A stretch of 64,000 bases of DNA from Bradyrhizobium guangdongense (GTDB lineage: Bacteria > Pseudomonadota > Alphaproteobacteria > Rhizobiales > Xanthobacteraceae), in contig NZ_CP030051.1 of NCBI RefSeq assembly GCF_004114975.1, forward strand, positions 3,968,001-4,032,000. The letters are read 5' to 3'. Below the pieces are notes generated by a model. That model did no database searches and had not been told where the DNA came from. It saw only the letters and a list, made by a program, of their open reading frames with translations. A program made the translations under genes and the position numbers. Shown one piece after another: positions 8,318 to 18,099 of this stretch; within the stretch, counting starts at the first letter, position 1, and the number at the start of each line of letters is the position of its first letter.

Positions 8318-9592
8318 TCAGTTCAGCGGTGCGGAGCGCAGCTCGTTGGCTTCGCGCGCCGAGACCGGCGTGCCGCGATTGCCCCAGGCCGTGCGGATGT
8401 AGGAGACGACGGCGGCGACCTCGTTGTCCGAGAGCAGGCCTGCGAAGGGCGGCATGCCGTAGGGCATCGGATTGCCCTTGGTCCCGGGCGGGTAGCCGCC
8501 GTTGAGCACCATGCGGATCGGATTGACGGCCGATTGCATCTCGATCGACTGGTTGTTGGCAAGCGGCGGCCAATGCGGTGGCTTGCCTTCGCCCTGTGCG
8601 CCGTGACAGCTCGCGCAATTCTTGTCGTAGACGGTCTTGCCCAGGCTGATCAGCAGGCTGCTTTCCGCGGTCGGCAGCGCCGAGCTTGCCGCTGGCGGGG
8701 ACGATCCCTCGGCTATGCCCTTGAGGTACACCGCCATGGCGCGCGTGTCCTCGTCATTGAGATATTGCAGACTGTTGTGCACCACTTCGGCCATCGGCCC
8801 GTAGACGACGCCGCGCATCGAGACTCCGGTCTGGAGCAGGTCGGTGATGTCCTTGATGCTCCAGTCGCCCAGGCCCGCCTCGCGGTTCGAGGTGAGCGAG
8901 GGCGCGTACCAGTTCTGCATCGGGATCAGTCCGCCCTTGAAGGCGTCCGACTGCGAGGTGCCGCCGAGCGCGTTGATCGGCGAGTGGCACATGCCGCAAT
9001 GGCCGAGGCCTTCGACCAGATAGGCGCCGCGATTCCATTCGGCCGACTTGCTCGGATCAGGCTTGAACTCGCCCTCGCTGAAGAACAGCGTGCGCCAGCC
9101 GAGGATGAGCTGGCGGTTGTCATAGGGGAAGCGCAGATCGTGCTCGCGGTTTCGTTGGTTCACGGGCGGAATCGATTTCAGATAGGCGAAAATCGCATCG
9201 GTATCGGCGCGTGTGACCTTGGTGTAGGACGCGAACGGCATTGCCGGATACATCAACCCACCGTCCGGAAAACGGCCGTAATGCATCGACTTGTAAAAGT
9301 CCTCCGCGGTCCATTTGCCGATCCCGGTCTCCCGGTCCGGCGTGATGTTGGACGAATACAGAGTCCCGAACGGGGTCGGCATCGCGCGACCACCGGCGAA
9401 CGTTCGGCCCTCGGGCGCAGTGTGGCAAGCGATACAATCGCCGGCGCGCGCCAGATATTCGCCGCGCGCGACGATATTGCTGGCGGCAGGGGCGGCCTGC
9501 TGCGCCTCGACGATCGATCCAGTCAGGAGCAGCAGCCATACGCCAAGGACTGCGCCAAGGATTGCGCCAAGGATTGGTGAGCACCAACGCAT
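8318..9592 (-). CDS. Triheme cytochrome c (AdhB/gluconate dehydrogenase cytochrome type)
   Basis: Secreted or membrane-tethered cytochrome c with three CxxCH sites: CIACH (C53, C56, H57 from the chosen start), CGMCH in the middle and CASCH near the C-terminus. The order and spacing resemble the triheme subunit of membrane alcohol or gluconate dehydrogenases. No dehydrogenase large subunit lies nearby, so here it probably feeds the ba3 oxidase. The start is set at ATG 9592, where a GAGGAG Shine-Dalgarno lies 6 nt upstream and a clean signal sequence (residues 7-30) follows. ATGs at 9598 and 9616 are alternatives. It is preceded by the diheme gene with about a 10 nt gap. Confidence 0.9.
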   Translation of the reverse strand: MRWCSPILGAILGAVLGVWLLLLTGSIVEAQQAAPAASNIVARGEYLARAGDCIACHTAPEGRTFAGGRAMPTPFGTLYSSNITPDRETGIGKWTAEDFYKSMHYGRFPDGGLMYPAMPFASYTKVTRADTDAIFAYLKSIPPVNQRNREHDLRFPYDNRQLILGWRTLFFSEGEFKPDPSKSAEWNRGAYLVEGLGHCGMCHSPINALGGTSQSDAFKGGLIPMQNWYAPSLTSNREAGLGDWSIKDITDLLQTGVSMRGVVYGPMAEVVHNSLQYLNDEDTRAMAVYLKGIAEGSSPPAASSALPTAESSLLISLGKTVYDKNCASCHGAQGEGKPPHWPPLANNQSIEMQSAVNPIRMVLNGGYPPGTKGNPMPYGMPPFAGLLSDNEVAAVVSYIRTAWGNRGTPVSAREANELRSAPLN

Positions 9593-9602
9593 CCCCATCT
9601 CC

Positions 9603-10310
9603 TCAATCCCCTTCACTGCCGCAGGCGAATGGCAGCACGTAGGTGCCCTTGGGCACCGGAGCCAGATTCACCGGGGCCTGACGGCTCGCGAGCCATGCCG
9701 CGACCGCCGTGACGTCCTCCTCGGTCAGCCGGGCGGCGACCTGCTGCATGCAATCAGGCGCCTTTGCGGTGCGGGTGCCGTAGCGCCATGCTCCCAATTG
9801 CGCGCTGATGTAGTTCGGCCGCAGTCCAAGCAGGCCCGGAATTCCCGGCTCCATCCCGGTCAGGGCCGGACCGTGGCAGCTGCCGCAGGCCGGTATCTGG
9901 CGCTGAGGATCGCCACGTGACACCAGTAACTGGCCACGCTGCAGCACCTCCTGGCTAGCATCGTTCGCTGCGACGGGCGGCAAAGGCGGATGCTGCTCGG
10001 CGAAATAGTCCGCCATTTGCTGCAAATACGGTTCGGTCAGGAACTCGAGCAGATAGTTCATCGGCGGGTATTTCCGCCGGCCACTCTTGAAAGCGAGCAG
10101 CTGATTGTAGAGATAACCAGCGGGTTTGCCGGCAAGGCGCGGGAAATAAACATCGCTGGTGCCTTCGCCCTTGTTGCCGTGACAGGGCGTGCACGCCTCC
10201 ACCCGCGCCGCCATCGTATCCGGCGGCTGGTTGGGCGCTTGTGCGGCCGCCCCATCCATGGCGGCCAAGGTGATCAGGACGACGGCTGTAGCCGTCACGC
10301 GAGCGAACAA
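9603..10310 (-). CDS. Diheme cytochrome c, first gene of the ba3 oxidase operon
   Basis: Periplasmic diheme cytochrome c of the c4-like type, with an N-terminal signal sequence (VTATAVVLITLAA) and heme sites CTPCH and CGSCH about 100 residues apart. Two similar cytochrome folds in tandem are likely. The start is uncertain. The frame can open at TTG 10328, but the best Shine-Dalgarno (GGAGGG, 10319-10324) lies 8 nt before TTG 10310 and would overlap the earlier start, so 10310 (235 residues) is preferred. It is the promoter-proximal gene of the operon that runs to 5136. The upstream gap to mscS is about 270 bp. Confidence 0.87.
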   Translation of the reverse strand: MFARVTATAVVLITLAAMDGAAAQAPNQPPDTMAARVEACTPCHGNKGEGTSDVYFPRLAGKPAGYLYNQLLAFKSGRRKYPPMNYLLEFLTEPYLQQMADYFAEQHPPLPPVAANDASQEVLQRGQLLVSRGDPQRQIPACGSCHGPALTGMEPGIPGLLGLRPNYISAQLGAWRYGTRTAKAPDCMQQVAARLTEEDVTAVAAWLASRQAPVNLAPVPKGTYVLPFACGSEGD

Positions 10311-10582
10311 TTCCGTCGCCCTCCACAATGCTGGCCCGGTTGATTCCGGATCACAACCTACACCGGCATTATTGCGACGATATTCTTCGGCGCAAGCTCA
10401 GACCCGCACAATGAGGCGGCTTTCGTGGTTGCATTTATGTCGCAATCCGATCGAATCGCAGGCTTTCGACGTCTTGAAAAACCAGACATAACGCTGGAGC
10501 TTCGCGACAGTTCCTGCCCGTTCGGTTCAGGATCATTTCATCCCGTTCGGCGTTCTCTTCGATCTTTCGGGTTGGAGCCTCG

Positions 10583-11362
10583 ATGACCATCAATTTCGAC
10601 ACCCTCAGGGCCTCGCTCGTCCTGTGTGGACTGAACGCGGTCTATGCGATCCTGCTGCTGGCCATTGGCTGGTATCTGTCCGGCGCCATGCAGCGCTTCG
10701 TCACCCGGGTCCTGAGTGTCACGCACCGGGTCGATCCGCTCGTGACCTTGTTCGTCGGCAGCCTTGCGCGTTATGGCGTGCTGGCTGTCGTCGGCATTGC
10801 CGTGCTTCAGCTGTTCGGCATTCAGACCGCGAGCCTCGTCGCCGTGCTCGGCGCCACGTCGCTGGCGATTGGTCTTGCGCTCCAGGGCACGCTGTCCAAT
10901 CTTGCCGCCGGCGTGATGCTGCTGCTGTTTCGCCCGTTTCACATCGGCCATGAGGTCGAAGTAGCCGGGAAGTCCGGCAAGGTCAGGTCGCTGTCACTGT
11001 TCATGACCGAGCTGGTCGCGCCCGACAACACGCAGATCCTCCTGCCGAACGGACAGGTTTGGGGCGCGGCCATCGTCAACCACAGCGCCTATCCCGGCAC
11101 AGGCGAAGTCAAGGTGGCTTTTCCAGTGCCGGCAGGCGCCGCCAATACGCTGGCCGATCAAATCCTGAAGGAACTGCGCCGCGACTCCCGCATCGACGAC
11201 CAGGCGCAACCAGTGGTCTCCGTGACCAAGGTCCTCGATGTCGCCAATCCCGCGGCGCCGATTCTTGAATTGACCGTCAGCGCGAAGGCGAAGCCGTCCG
11301 AGGCCGATGCGGTCAAGCAGTGCGTGCTCGACCATGCGAGCGCGCTGCTCGCGGCGGCTTGA
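10583..11362 (+). CDS. Small-conductance mechanosensitive channel (MscS family)
   Basis: 259-residue inner-membrane channel that opens under membrane tension to release solutes during hypo-osmotic shock. It has three N-terminal membrane helices, with the pore helix region around residues 85-115 (LGATSLAIGLALQGTLSNLA), followed by the MscS beta domain (PFHIGHEVEVAGKSGKV and the TQILLPNGQVWG block) and a C-terminal alpha/beta domain. Length and architecture match E. coli MscS (286 residues). ATG at 10583 is used, preceded by a GGTTGGAG-like site. It is a single gene, divergent from the cytochrome operon and upstream of a GFA-family gene. Confidence 0.93.
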   Translation: MTINFDTLRASLVLCGLNAVYAILLLAIGWYLSGAMQRFVTRVLSVTHRVDPLVTLFVGSLARYGVLAVVGIAVLQLFGIQTASLVAVLGATSLAIGLALQGTLSNLAAGVMLLLFRPFHIGHEVEVAGKSGKVRSLSLFMTELVAPDNTQILLPNGQVWGAAIVNHSAYPGTGEVKVAFPVPAGAANTLADQILKELRRDSRIDDQAQPVVSVTKVLDVANPAAPILELTVSAKAKPSEADAVKQCVLDHASALLAAA

Positions 11363-11436
11363 AGGGGACTTGGGGATCGTGCGCGGGATATCGTAATAGT
11401 CACTCGAACAGCAGAGTCCGAACAGGAGACTTGGGT

Positions 11437-11865
11437 GTGATTGTGGGCGACACAAACGTTCGGGCGGGCCAGTGCCATTGCGTTACGGTGCGTTTCGAGG
11501 CGACTCTCAGCGATGGTTTCAATTCGGTCCGCCGCTGCACCTGCTCCTATTGCCGCATGCGAGGTGCCGTCGTCGTCATGGTGGAATTGGGCGGGATCAG
11601 GTTCCTCCAGGGCGAAGGCACGCTTACAAGCTACCGCTTCCATACCGGATCAGCGCAGCACTTCTTCTGCTCGCGGTGCGGAATCTACACCCACCACCAG
11701 CGACGATCCGACCAATCGCTCTATGCCGTCAACGTCGCCTGCCTGGACGGGGTGAGCCCGTTCGATTTCCCGGAGGTGCCGGTCATGGACGGCGTCAATC
11801 ACACCAACGATACCGGCAAGCCGACGCGGCGGGCCGGAACGCTGCGCTTCATTCCGGCTGACTGA
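11437..11865 (+). CDS. GFA-family zinc protein (glutathione-dependent formaldehyde-activating-like)
   Basis: 142-residue protein with the GFA fold. Zinc-binding cysteines are visible in three clusters: GQCHC (C13, C15), CTCSYC and FCSRCGIYT. Members are usually annotated as GFA or CENP-V-like proteins. The founding Paracoccus Gfa was proposed to speed S-hydroxymethylglutathione formation, but most paralogues have no proven substrate. The frame is open from 11320, but GTG at 11437 is preferred because AGGAG sits 8 nt upstream (11424-11428) and the upstream part overlaps mscS. No operon partner is obvious. Confidence 0.85.
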   Translation: MIVGDTNVRAGQCHCVTVRFEATLSDGFNSVRRCTCSYCRMRGAVVVMVELGGIRFLQGEGTLTSYRFHTGSAQHFFCSRCGIYTHHQRRSDQSLYAVNVACLDGVSPFDFPEVPVMDGVNHTNDTGKPTRRAGTLRFIPAD

Positions 11866-11883
11866 CGACCGCGGTCGCCTGGC

Positions 11884-12495
11884 TCAGCCGCGCGGCGACC
11901 GCGGCGGCCTGCGTTTCACCGCGTGCCGTCGCGGTGAGCGTGTCACGCGCGGACGAAGCCGCGTCGCTGCTGCCGCTCGGCGCGGCTTGGCCGCTACTTG
12001 CGGGCCGCGGGCGAGCTCCATCAGCATGCGCAGCGCTTCGACCACTGAGCGCGCGCGTACGGCGCTACGACCGATCGCGCCGAAACGCTGCTCGCGGTGG
12101 ATGATGCGGCCATCGCGCGCGGCAGCCGCAAAATGAACGAGGCCGACGGGCTTGCCCGGAGTCGCGCCGCCGGGACCGGCAATGCCCGTGATCGCGACGG
12201 CAAGATCGACATCGGCCCGCTCGAGCGCGCCGATCGCCATCGCGGTTGCGGTTTCCTTGCTGACGGCGCCGAAAGTGGCAAGCGTGCCAGCCTCGACACC
12301 GAGCATCGCGCGCTTGGCGTCGTTGGAATAGGTGACGAAGCCGCGGTCGATCACGTCAGAGGAGCCGGGGATATCGGTCAACGCGCCAGCAACGAGGCCG
12401 CCGGTGCAGGACTCGGCGGTCGCGATCGTCAGCTTACGCATCCGGCACAGATCGAGCAGCGAGCGGGAGAGGGCGCGTGCGTCGCTGCCGCCCAT
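11884..12495 (-). CDS. CinA-family nicotinamide-nucleotide amidohydrolase
   Basis: 203-residue stand-alone CinA C-terminal (PncC-like) domain, which hydrolyses NMN to nicotinate mononucleotide in pyridine nucleotide recycling. Diagnostic motifs are TIATAESCTGGLVAGALTDI with the catalytic Ser, FVTYSNDAK, and AITGIAGPGGATPGKPVGLV. The last 38 or so residues are an Arg/Pro/Ala-rich basic tail absent from the family core. It lies 3 nt downstream of ispDF on the same strand and is likely co-transcribed with it. Start is ATG at 12495. Confidence 0.92.
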   Translation of the reverse strand: MGGSDARALSRSLLDLCRMRKLTIATAESCTGGLVAGALTDIPGSSDVIDRGFVTYSNDAKRAMLGVEAGTLATFGAVSKETATAMAIGALERADVDLAVAITGIAGPGGATPGKPVGLVHFAAAARDGRIIHREQRFGAIGRSAVRARSVVEALRMLMELARGPQVAAKPRRAAAATRLRPRVTRSPRRHAVKRRPPRSPRG

Positions 12496-12498
12496 GGC

Positions 12499-13680
12499 CT
12501 AGACGCTCCAGGGGAGGCGGATGGTGGCACTCGCGGTGGCCGCGATGCCTTCCTCGCGGCCGGTGAAGCCGAGCCTCTCGCTGGTGGTCGCTTTCACGGC
12601 GACCCGGGAGATGTCGACACCCGAGATCTCGGCGATGCGCGCGCGCATGGCGTCACGGAGCGGGCCGATCTTGGGGCGCTCGCAGATCATCGTGACCTCG
12701 AGATTGGCGATGCGGCCGCCGCGCGCCGTGACGCGCTCGATGGCGTAATTCAGGAACTGGTCGGAAGAGGCGCCCTTCCACTTCGCGTCGCTCGGCGGGA
12801 AATGCGAGCCGATGTCTCCGTCGGCCAGCGCGCCGAGGATGGCATCGACCAGCGCATGCAAGCCGACGTCGCCGTCTGAATGAGCCAGGAAGCCCTTGGT
12901 ATGCGGCACGCGGACGCCGCAGAGCATGAGATGATCGCCCTCGCCGAAGGCGTGCACATCGTAGCCCGTGCCGGTTCTGATGTCGCCGAGCAGGCTGGCC
13001 AGGCGCGCTTCCTCGCGCACGAAATCTTCGGGAGTGGTGAGCTTCATATTGGCAACATCGCCTTCAAAGGTCGCAACCGTCAATCCCGCCCATTCGGCGA
13101 TCGCGGCATCATCGGTGAAATCGCTGCGTCCATCCTTGGCCGCGCGACGATGCGCTTCGAGGATGACATCGAAACGAAAGGATTGCGGCGTCTGCGCGAT
13201 TCGCAAGCGCGCCCTATCAGGCGTGTCCTCGACATCTCCGCTCGCGCCGGTGACTTTGATGGTGTCGGTGACGGGGACGACAGGGATCGCAGCACCTGTG
13301 CGGCTCGCCGCCTCGATCGCGCGCGAGATCACGCCTGAAGAGACGAAGGGACGGGCGGCGTCGTGGATCAGGACGATGTCGGGCTCGTGCCTGGCGAGCG
13401 CTTCGAGGCCTGCGAGTACCGAAGCCTGGCGGGTTGCGCCGCCATTGGCCGGCGCCTCGTGCTTGAGCCCTGCGACTGCGGCCGCGAACATGGCGCTGTC
13501 GTCGGGGTTCACCACCGGCTGCACGGCGAAGACATCGGGGTGGGTGCTGAAGGCTTCCATGGCGCGGTAGATCACGGGCACGCCGCCGATCTCCCGATAT
13601 TGCTTGGGCCCACCGGCGCCTGCGCGCAGGCCACGTCCGGCCGCGACAAGAACGACTGCAATGCGCTGTGATTTCGCCAT
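12499..13680 (-). CDS. ispDF: Bifunctional IspD/IspF (MEP pathway)
   Basis: Fusion enzyme of the methylerythritol phosphate route to isoprenoids. The N-terminal half is 2-C-methyl-D-erythritol 4-phosphate cytidylyltransferase ([13 protein letters not shown] nucleotide-binding loop, then [10 protein letters not shown]). The C-terminal half, from about residue 235, is 2-C-methyl-D-erythritol 2,4-cyclodiphosphate synthase ([18 protein letters not shown] with the metal-binding Dx[21 protein letters not shown], and the conserved [16 protein letters not shown]). The fused form is standard in many alphaproteobacteria. ATG at 13680 is preferred over an in-frame TTG at 13689. The product is 393 residues. 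Confidence 0.96.
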   Translation of the reverse strand: MAKSQRIAVVLVAAGRGLRAGAGGPKQYREIGGVPVIYRAMEAFSTHPDVFAVQPVVNPDDSAMFAAAVAGLKHEAPANGGATRQASVLAGLEALARHEPDIVLIHDAARPFVSSGVISRAIEAASRTGAAIPVVPVTDTIKVTGASGDVEDTPDRARLRIAQTPQSFRFDVILEAHRRAAKDGRSDFTDDAAIAEWAGLTVATFEGDVANMKLTTPEDFVREEARLASLLGDIRTGTGYDVHAFGEGDHLMLCGVRVPHTKGFLAHSDGDVGLHALVDAILGALADGDIGSHFPPSDAKWKGASSDQFLNYAIERVTARGGRIANLEVTMICERPKIGPLRDAMRARIAEISGVDISRVAVKATTSERLGFTGREEGIAATASATIRLPWSV

Positions 13681-13885
13681 AGGACTCAAATATTCGACTG
13701 TTAAGGGGTGTATTGGGCGTGGGTGAGTGCCGGCATGCCTCTAGCACGGCAGGCCCGCAAAAAAAGGGGGTTTCCCGGGATTGTAGGATTCAGCATTTTG
13801 CTGCACTGCACTTGAAAGCTTTGCAGAACTGTCTAAACTGTAGGCATGACGCTTGACTGCACAAGAATTGTGCGCAAGATAGACC

Positions 13886-14962
13886 ATGGCAGGCGCGATG
13901 AGGCGCTGCCCACGTAACGAGACCCCAGTGACCGGCTCGGCAGTATCAGGCTCTAAGCCGTTGAAGATAGGCGATATTGAGGTCGCCACCCCGGTCTTCC
14001 TGGCACCGATGTCGGGCGTGACCGACTCGCCCGTCCGCAAGCTCGCCGCCGAGCTGGGGGCGGGTCTGGTCGTCTCCGAAATGACCGCCAGCGATGAGCT
14101 CGCCAACGGCCACCGCATGTCGCGGTTGCGCTGCGAAGCGACCGGCGTCGGACCGCATGTGGTCCAGCTCGCCGGCTGCGAGCCGCATTGGATGGCGGAA
14201 GGCGCCCGGATCGCCGAGGCCGAGGGTGCCGACATCATCGACATCAACATGGGCTGTCCCGCCCGCCACGTCACCGGGGGCCAGTCGGGTTCGGCCCTGA
14301 TGCGCGACCTCGACCACGCCGTCAGCTTGATCGAGGCGACGATATCGGCCGTGAAGGTCCCGGTGACGCTGAAGATGCGGCTCGGCTGGGACGATCGTAG
14401 CCGCAACGCGCCAGAGCTGGCGCGGCGCGCTGAGGCCGCTGGTATCAAGCTCGTCACGGTGCACGGCCGCACCCGCTGCCAGTTCTACAAGGGCGAGGCC
14501 GATTGGGATGCGATCCGCGCGGTGCGGGAGGCTATTTCCATTCCGCTCGTCGTCAATGGTGACATCACCAGCTACGAGAAGGCGCTCGCAGCGCTCGAGG
14601 CCTCCGGAGCCGATGCCGTGATGATCGGCCGCGGCGCGCAGGGCCAGCCCTGGCTTCCCGGCGAGATCGGCCGTCGTCTCAACGGCGGAGCGGCTGAAGC
14701 CACGCCGGGGCTTGCAACGCAGCTGCACTACGTCCGCACGCTGTACGAAGGCGTCTGCGCGCTCTACGGCCTGCGGGTCGGCCTCAAGCATGCACGAAAG
14801 CATCTCGGCTGGGCGCTCGATGTCGCCGCGGAAGCGAGCGGTGCGCCGGTCGAGACGCTGAAGGCCTGGCGCCGCAAGATACTCACCTCCGAGGATCCGA
14901 ATCTCGTTCACCGGTCGCTGCAGGATGCCTTCGACGATTTCGCATGGAGCGCCGCTGCATGA
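13886..14962 (+). CDS. dusB: tRNA-dihydrouridine synthase B (NifR3)
   Basis: FMN-dependent enzyme that reduces specific uridines in the tRNA D-loop. Motifs: [18 protein letters not shown] at the N-terminus, [11 protein letters not shown] containing the catalytic Cys, [15 protein letters not shown] and [11 protein letters not shown]. In alphaproteobacteria it is the first gene (nifR3) of the ntrBC operon, as here, where its stop overlaps the ntrB start by 4 nt (ATGA at 14959). ATG at 13886 gives 358 residues. GTG at 13928 gives 344 residues, closer to the family norm, and the first 14 residues of the longer form look non-conserved. A weak TTGACT-N17-AAGATA promoter-like pair at 13853-13881 would favour the later start. 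Confidence 0.95.
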   Translation: MAGAMRRCPRNETPVTGSAVSGSKPLKIGDIEVATPVFLAPMSGVTDSPVRKLAAELGAGLVVSEMTASDELANGHRMSRLRCEATGVGPHVVQLAGCEPHWMAEGARIAEAEGADIIDINMGCPARHVTGGQSGSALMRDLDHAVSLIEATISAVKVPVTLKMRLGWDDRSRNAPELARRAEAAGIKLVTVHGRTRCQFYKGEADWDAIRAVREAISIPLVVNGDITSYEKALAALEASGADAVMIGRGAQGQPWLPGEIGRRLNGGAAEATPGLATQLHYVRTLYEGVCALYGLRVGLKHARKHLGWALDVAAEASGAPVETLKAWRRKILTSEDPNLVHRSLQDAFDDFAWSAAA

Positions 14963-16128
14963 CCTCGGCCGCTGAACATCGCAAGCCGTCCGACAGCGAC
15001 GCGATCCTCGATGCCTTGCCGAATCCCGTGCTGATGATCGGGCCGGACGGGAAGATCGTCGCCGCCAATATCGCGACCGAAGCCTTCTTCGATATCTCGA
15101 CGCAGTTCTTGAAGCGGCAGTCGCTCAAGGAGCTGGTGCCGTTCGGCAGTCCCTTGCTGGCGCTGATCGACCAGGTGCGCTCTTCGAACTCGCCCGTGAA
15201 CGAATACAAGGTCGATCTCGGCACGCCGCGCATGGGCGGCGATCGCCAGGTCGATCTGCACGTCGCGCCGCTCACCGAGCGGCCCGGTCATATCGTGGTG
15301 ATGCTCCAGGAGCGCTCCATCGCGGACAAGATGGACCGGCAGCTCACCCACCGCAGCGCCGCGCGTTCGGTGATCGCGCTGGCCGCGATGCTGGCGCACG
15401 AGATCAAGAATCCGCTCTCGGGCATCCGCGGCGCGGCGCAATTGCTGGAGCAGCAGGCGTCATCCGAAGACCGCATGCTGACCCGCCTGATCTGCGACGA
15501 AGCCGACCGCATCGTGACGCTGGTCGACCGCATGGAGGTGTTCGGCGACGAACGCCCGGTAGTGCGCGGCCCCGTCAACATCCACTCCGTCCTCGACCAC
15601 GTGAAGAGGCTGGCGCAGTCCGGCTTTGCCCGCAACATCCGCTTCATCGAAGACTACGATCCGTCGCTGCCGCCGGTGCTGGCAAACCAGGATCAGTTGA
15701 TCCAGGTGTTCCTCAATCTGGTGAAGAACGCCGCCGAAGCGCTGATCGACGTTCCCGACGCCGAGATCCAGCTCACCACCGCATTCCGCCCCGGCGTGCG
15801 CCTGTCAGTCCCCGGTCAAAAATCCCGGGTATCCCTGCCGCTCGAATTCTGCGTGAGGGACAATGGACCAGGCGTGCCGGACGATCTTCTGCCCAACCTG
15901 TTCGATCCGTTCGTGACCACGAAGCAGACCGGCTCTGGCCTAGGTCTTGCTCTGGTCGCCAAGATCGTCGGCGATCACGGGGGCATCATCGAATGCGAGT
16001 CTCAGCCGCGCAAGACCACCTTTCGCGTGCTGATGCCGATGTACTCCACATCGGCCAGGACCGCCGATCACAGCAGTCGCGACGGCTCTGCCGGGAAGTC
16101 GTCGTCTGCATCACAGGGGGCAAAATGA
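14959..16128 (+). CDS. ntrB: Nitrogen-regulation sensor histidine kinase NtrB
   Basis: Cytoplasmic sensor kinase/phosphatase (389 residues) that phosphorylates NtrC when nitrogen is limiting and is governed by PII. Domains: PAS (about residues 12-115), dimerisation/phosphoacceptor helix with H147 in [15 protein letters not shown], and HATPase_c with N-box ([10 protein letters not shown]), G1 ([11 protein letters not shown]) and G2 (GSGLGLALV). There is no membrane segment, as expected for NtrB. ATG at 14959 overlaps the dusB stop. The upstream ATG at 14944 lies inside dusB and is less likely. ntrC follows 9 nt downstream. Confidence 0.96.
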   Translation: MTSAAEHRKPSDSDAILDALPNPVLMIGPDGKIVAANIATEAFFDISTQFLKRQSLKELVPFGSPLLALIDQVRSSNSPVNEYKVDLGTPRMGGDRQVDLHVAPLTERPGHIVVMLQERSIADKMDRQLTHRSAARSVIALAAMLAHEIKNPLSGIRGAAQLLEQQASSEDRMLTRLICDEADRIVTLVDRMEVFGDERPVVRGPVNIHSVLDHVKRLAQSGFARNIRFIEDYDPSLPPVLANQDQLIQVFLNLVKNAAEALIDVPDAEIQLTTAFRPGVRLSVPGQKSRVSLPLEFCVRDNGPGVPDDLLPNLFDPFVTTKQTGSGLGLALVAKIVGDHGGIIECESQPRKTTFRVLMPMYSTSARTADHSSRDGSAGKSSSASQGAK

Positions 16129-16137
16129 GGATTAACG

Positions 16138-17580
<1,443 letters not shown>

Positions 17581-17619
17581 TCCTCGCGACACATGCCAGA
17601 CGCGCTTCGCGCGGAAGGT

Positions 17620-17652
17620 GGCTCAGCTCCCCTACCAAAGCGGAGCTGAGCC
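17620..17652 (+). terminator. Hairpin after ntrC, probable terminator
   Basis: Perfect 11-bp stem (GGCTCAGCTCC at 17620-17630, GGAGCTGAGCC at 17642-17652) with an 11-nt loop, 39 nt after the ntrC stop. There is no run of T after it, so it may be a weak or Rho-assisted terminator or an mRNA 3'-end stabiliser. Confidence 0.6.
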
Positions 17653-17770
17653 TGTCCGGATCGCGCTGGCCGTTGCGGCTGACGCGGTGAGCAGAAGTCC
17701 TGATCGGGCTGAAACGTTCCGCGGGAACATACAAATTGTGCCGGCGGTCGCAGGCCGCCAACCGTCGCGC

Positions 17771-17917
17771 CTACCTGATCAGGCGCGCCGCGACCGGCTG
17801 AATATTGGCCATCTGCGCCGTCTCCTCCTGCCTGCTCGGGCCGTTGACCAGAAGGTCGGAGGCGACGATCAGCAGGAGCACGGCCGACACCATTACTGCG
17901 AGAAAGATCCTGTCCAT
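17771..17917 (-). CDS. Possible 48-residue membrane or exported peptide
   Basis: Small ORF on the strand opposite ntrC and ntrY. It encodes 48 residues beginning MDRIFLAVMVSAVLLLIVAS, which is one hydrophobic helix (residues 3-24) followed by a polar stretch rich in Gln, Glu and Ala and a C-terminal Arg. ATG at 17917, TAG at 17771. Its composition is that of an exported or single-pass peptide rather than random GC-rich sequence. The Shine-Dalgarno is weak. I do not recognise the family, and the prediction rests on coding look and on filling an otherwise empty gap. Confidence 0.45.
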   Translation of the reverse strand: MDRIFLAVMVSAVLLLIVASDLLVNGPSRQEETAQMANIQPVAARLIR

Positions 17918-18099
17918 GCCGGATCAAGCCGGAATGGCCGGATTCCGTTCCCGCGCAGCGGGAATTGAACTGCTATCCCTGTGGATGCGCTGCTCGGCCG
18001 CGGGATAGACGCCGCGGAATTGTCGCAATTCGGCAACAATGTGGTACGAATACATCAGTATCCGCCCCGCGGATCCGTTTTCAGCACCCCATTGCCGGA

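Larger units (their letters stand above)
17581..18099. other. ntrC-ntrY intergenic region
   Basis: 519 bp between ntrC and ntrY. It holds the hairpin at 17620-17652, a short GC-rich palindrome near 17601-17613, and a possible 48-codon gene on the minus strand (17771-17917). The last 180 bp must carry the ntrY promoter. I searched for a sigma-54 site and an EcfG-type GGAAC-N16/17-CGTT pair and found no convincing match. Confidence 0.6.

Noticed and set aside
10340..10353. TTGATTCCGGATCA, a FixK-like sequence before the cytochrome operon
   Set aside because: The half-sites are 5 bp apart rather than the 4 required for TTGAT-N4-ATCAA, and it does not fit TTG(A/C)-N6-(T/G)CAA. It is also only 30 bp or less from the start codon.
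17660..17770. GGAAC motifs in the ntrC-ntrY gap, considered as an EcfG promoter
   Set aside because: On neither strand is a CGTT -10 element found at the required 16-17 bp spacing.
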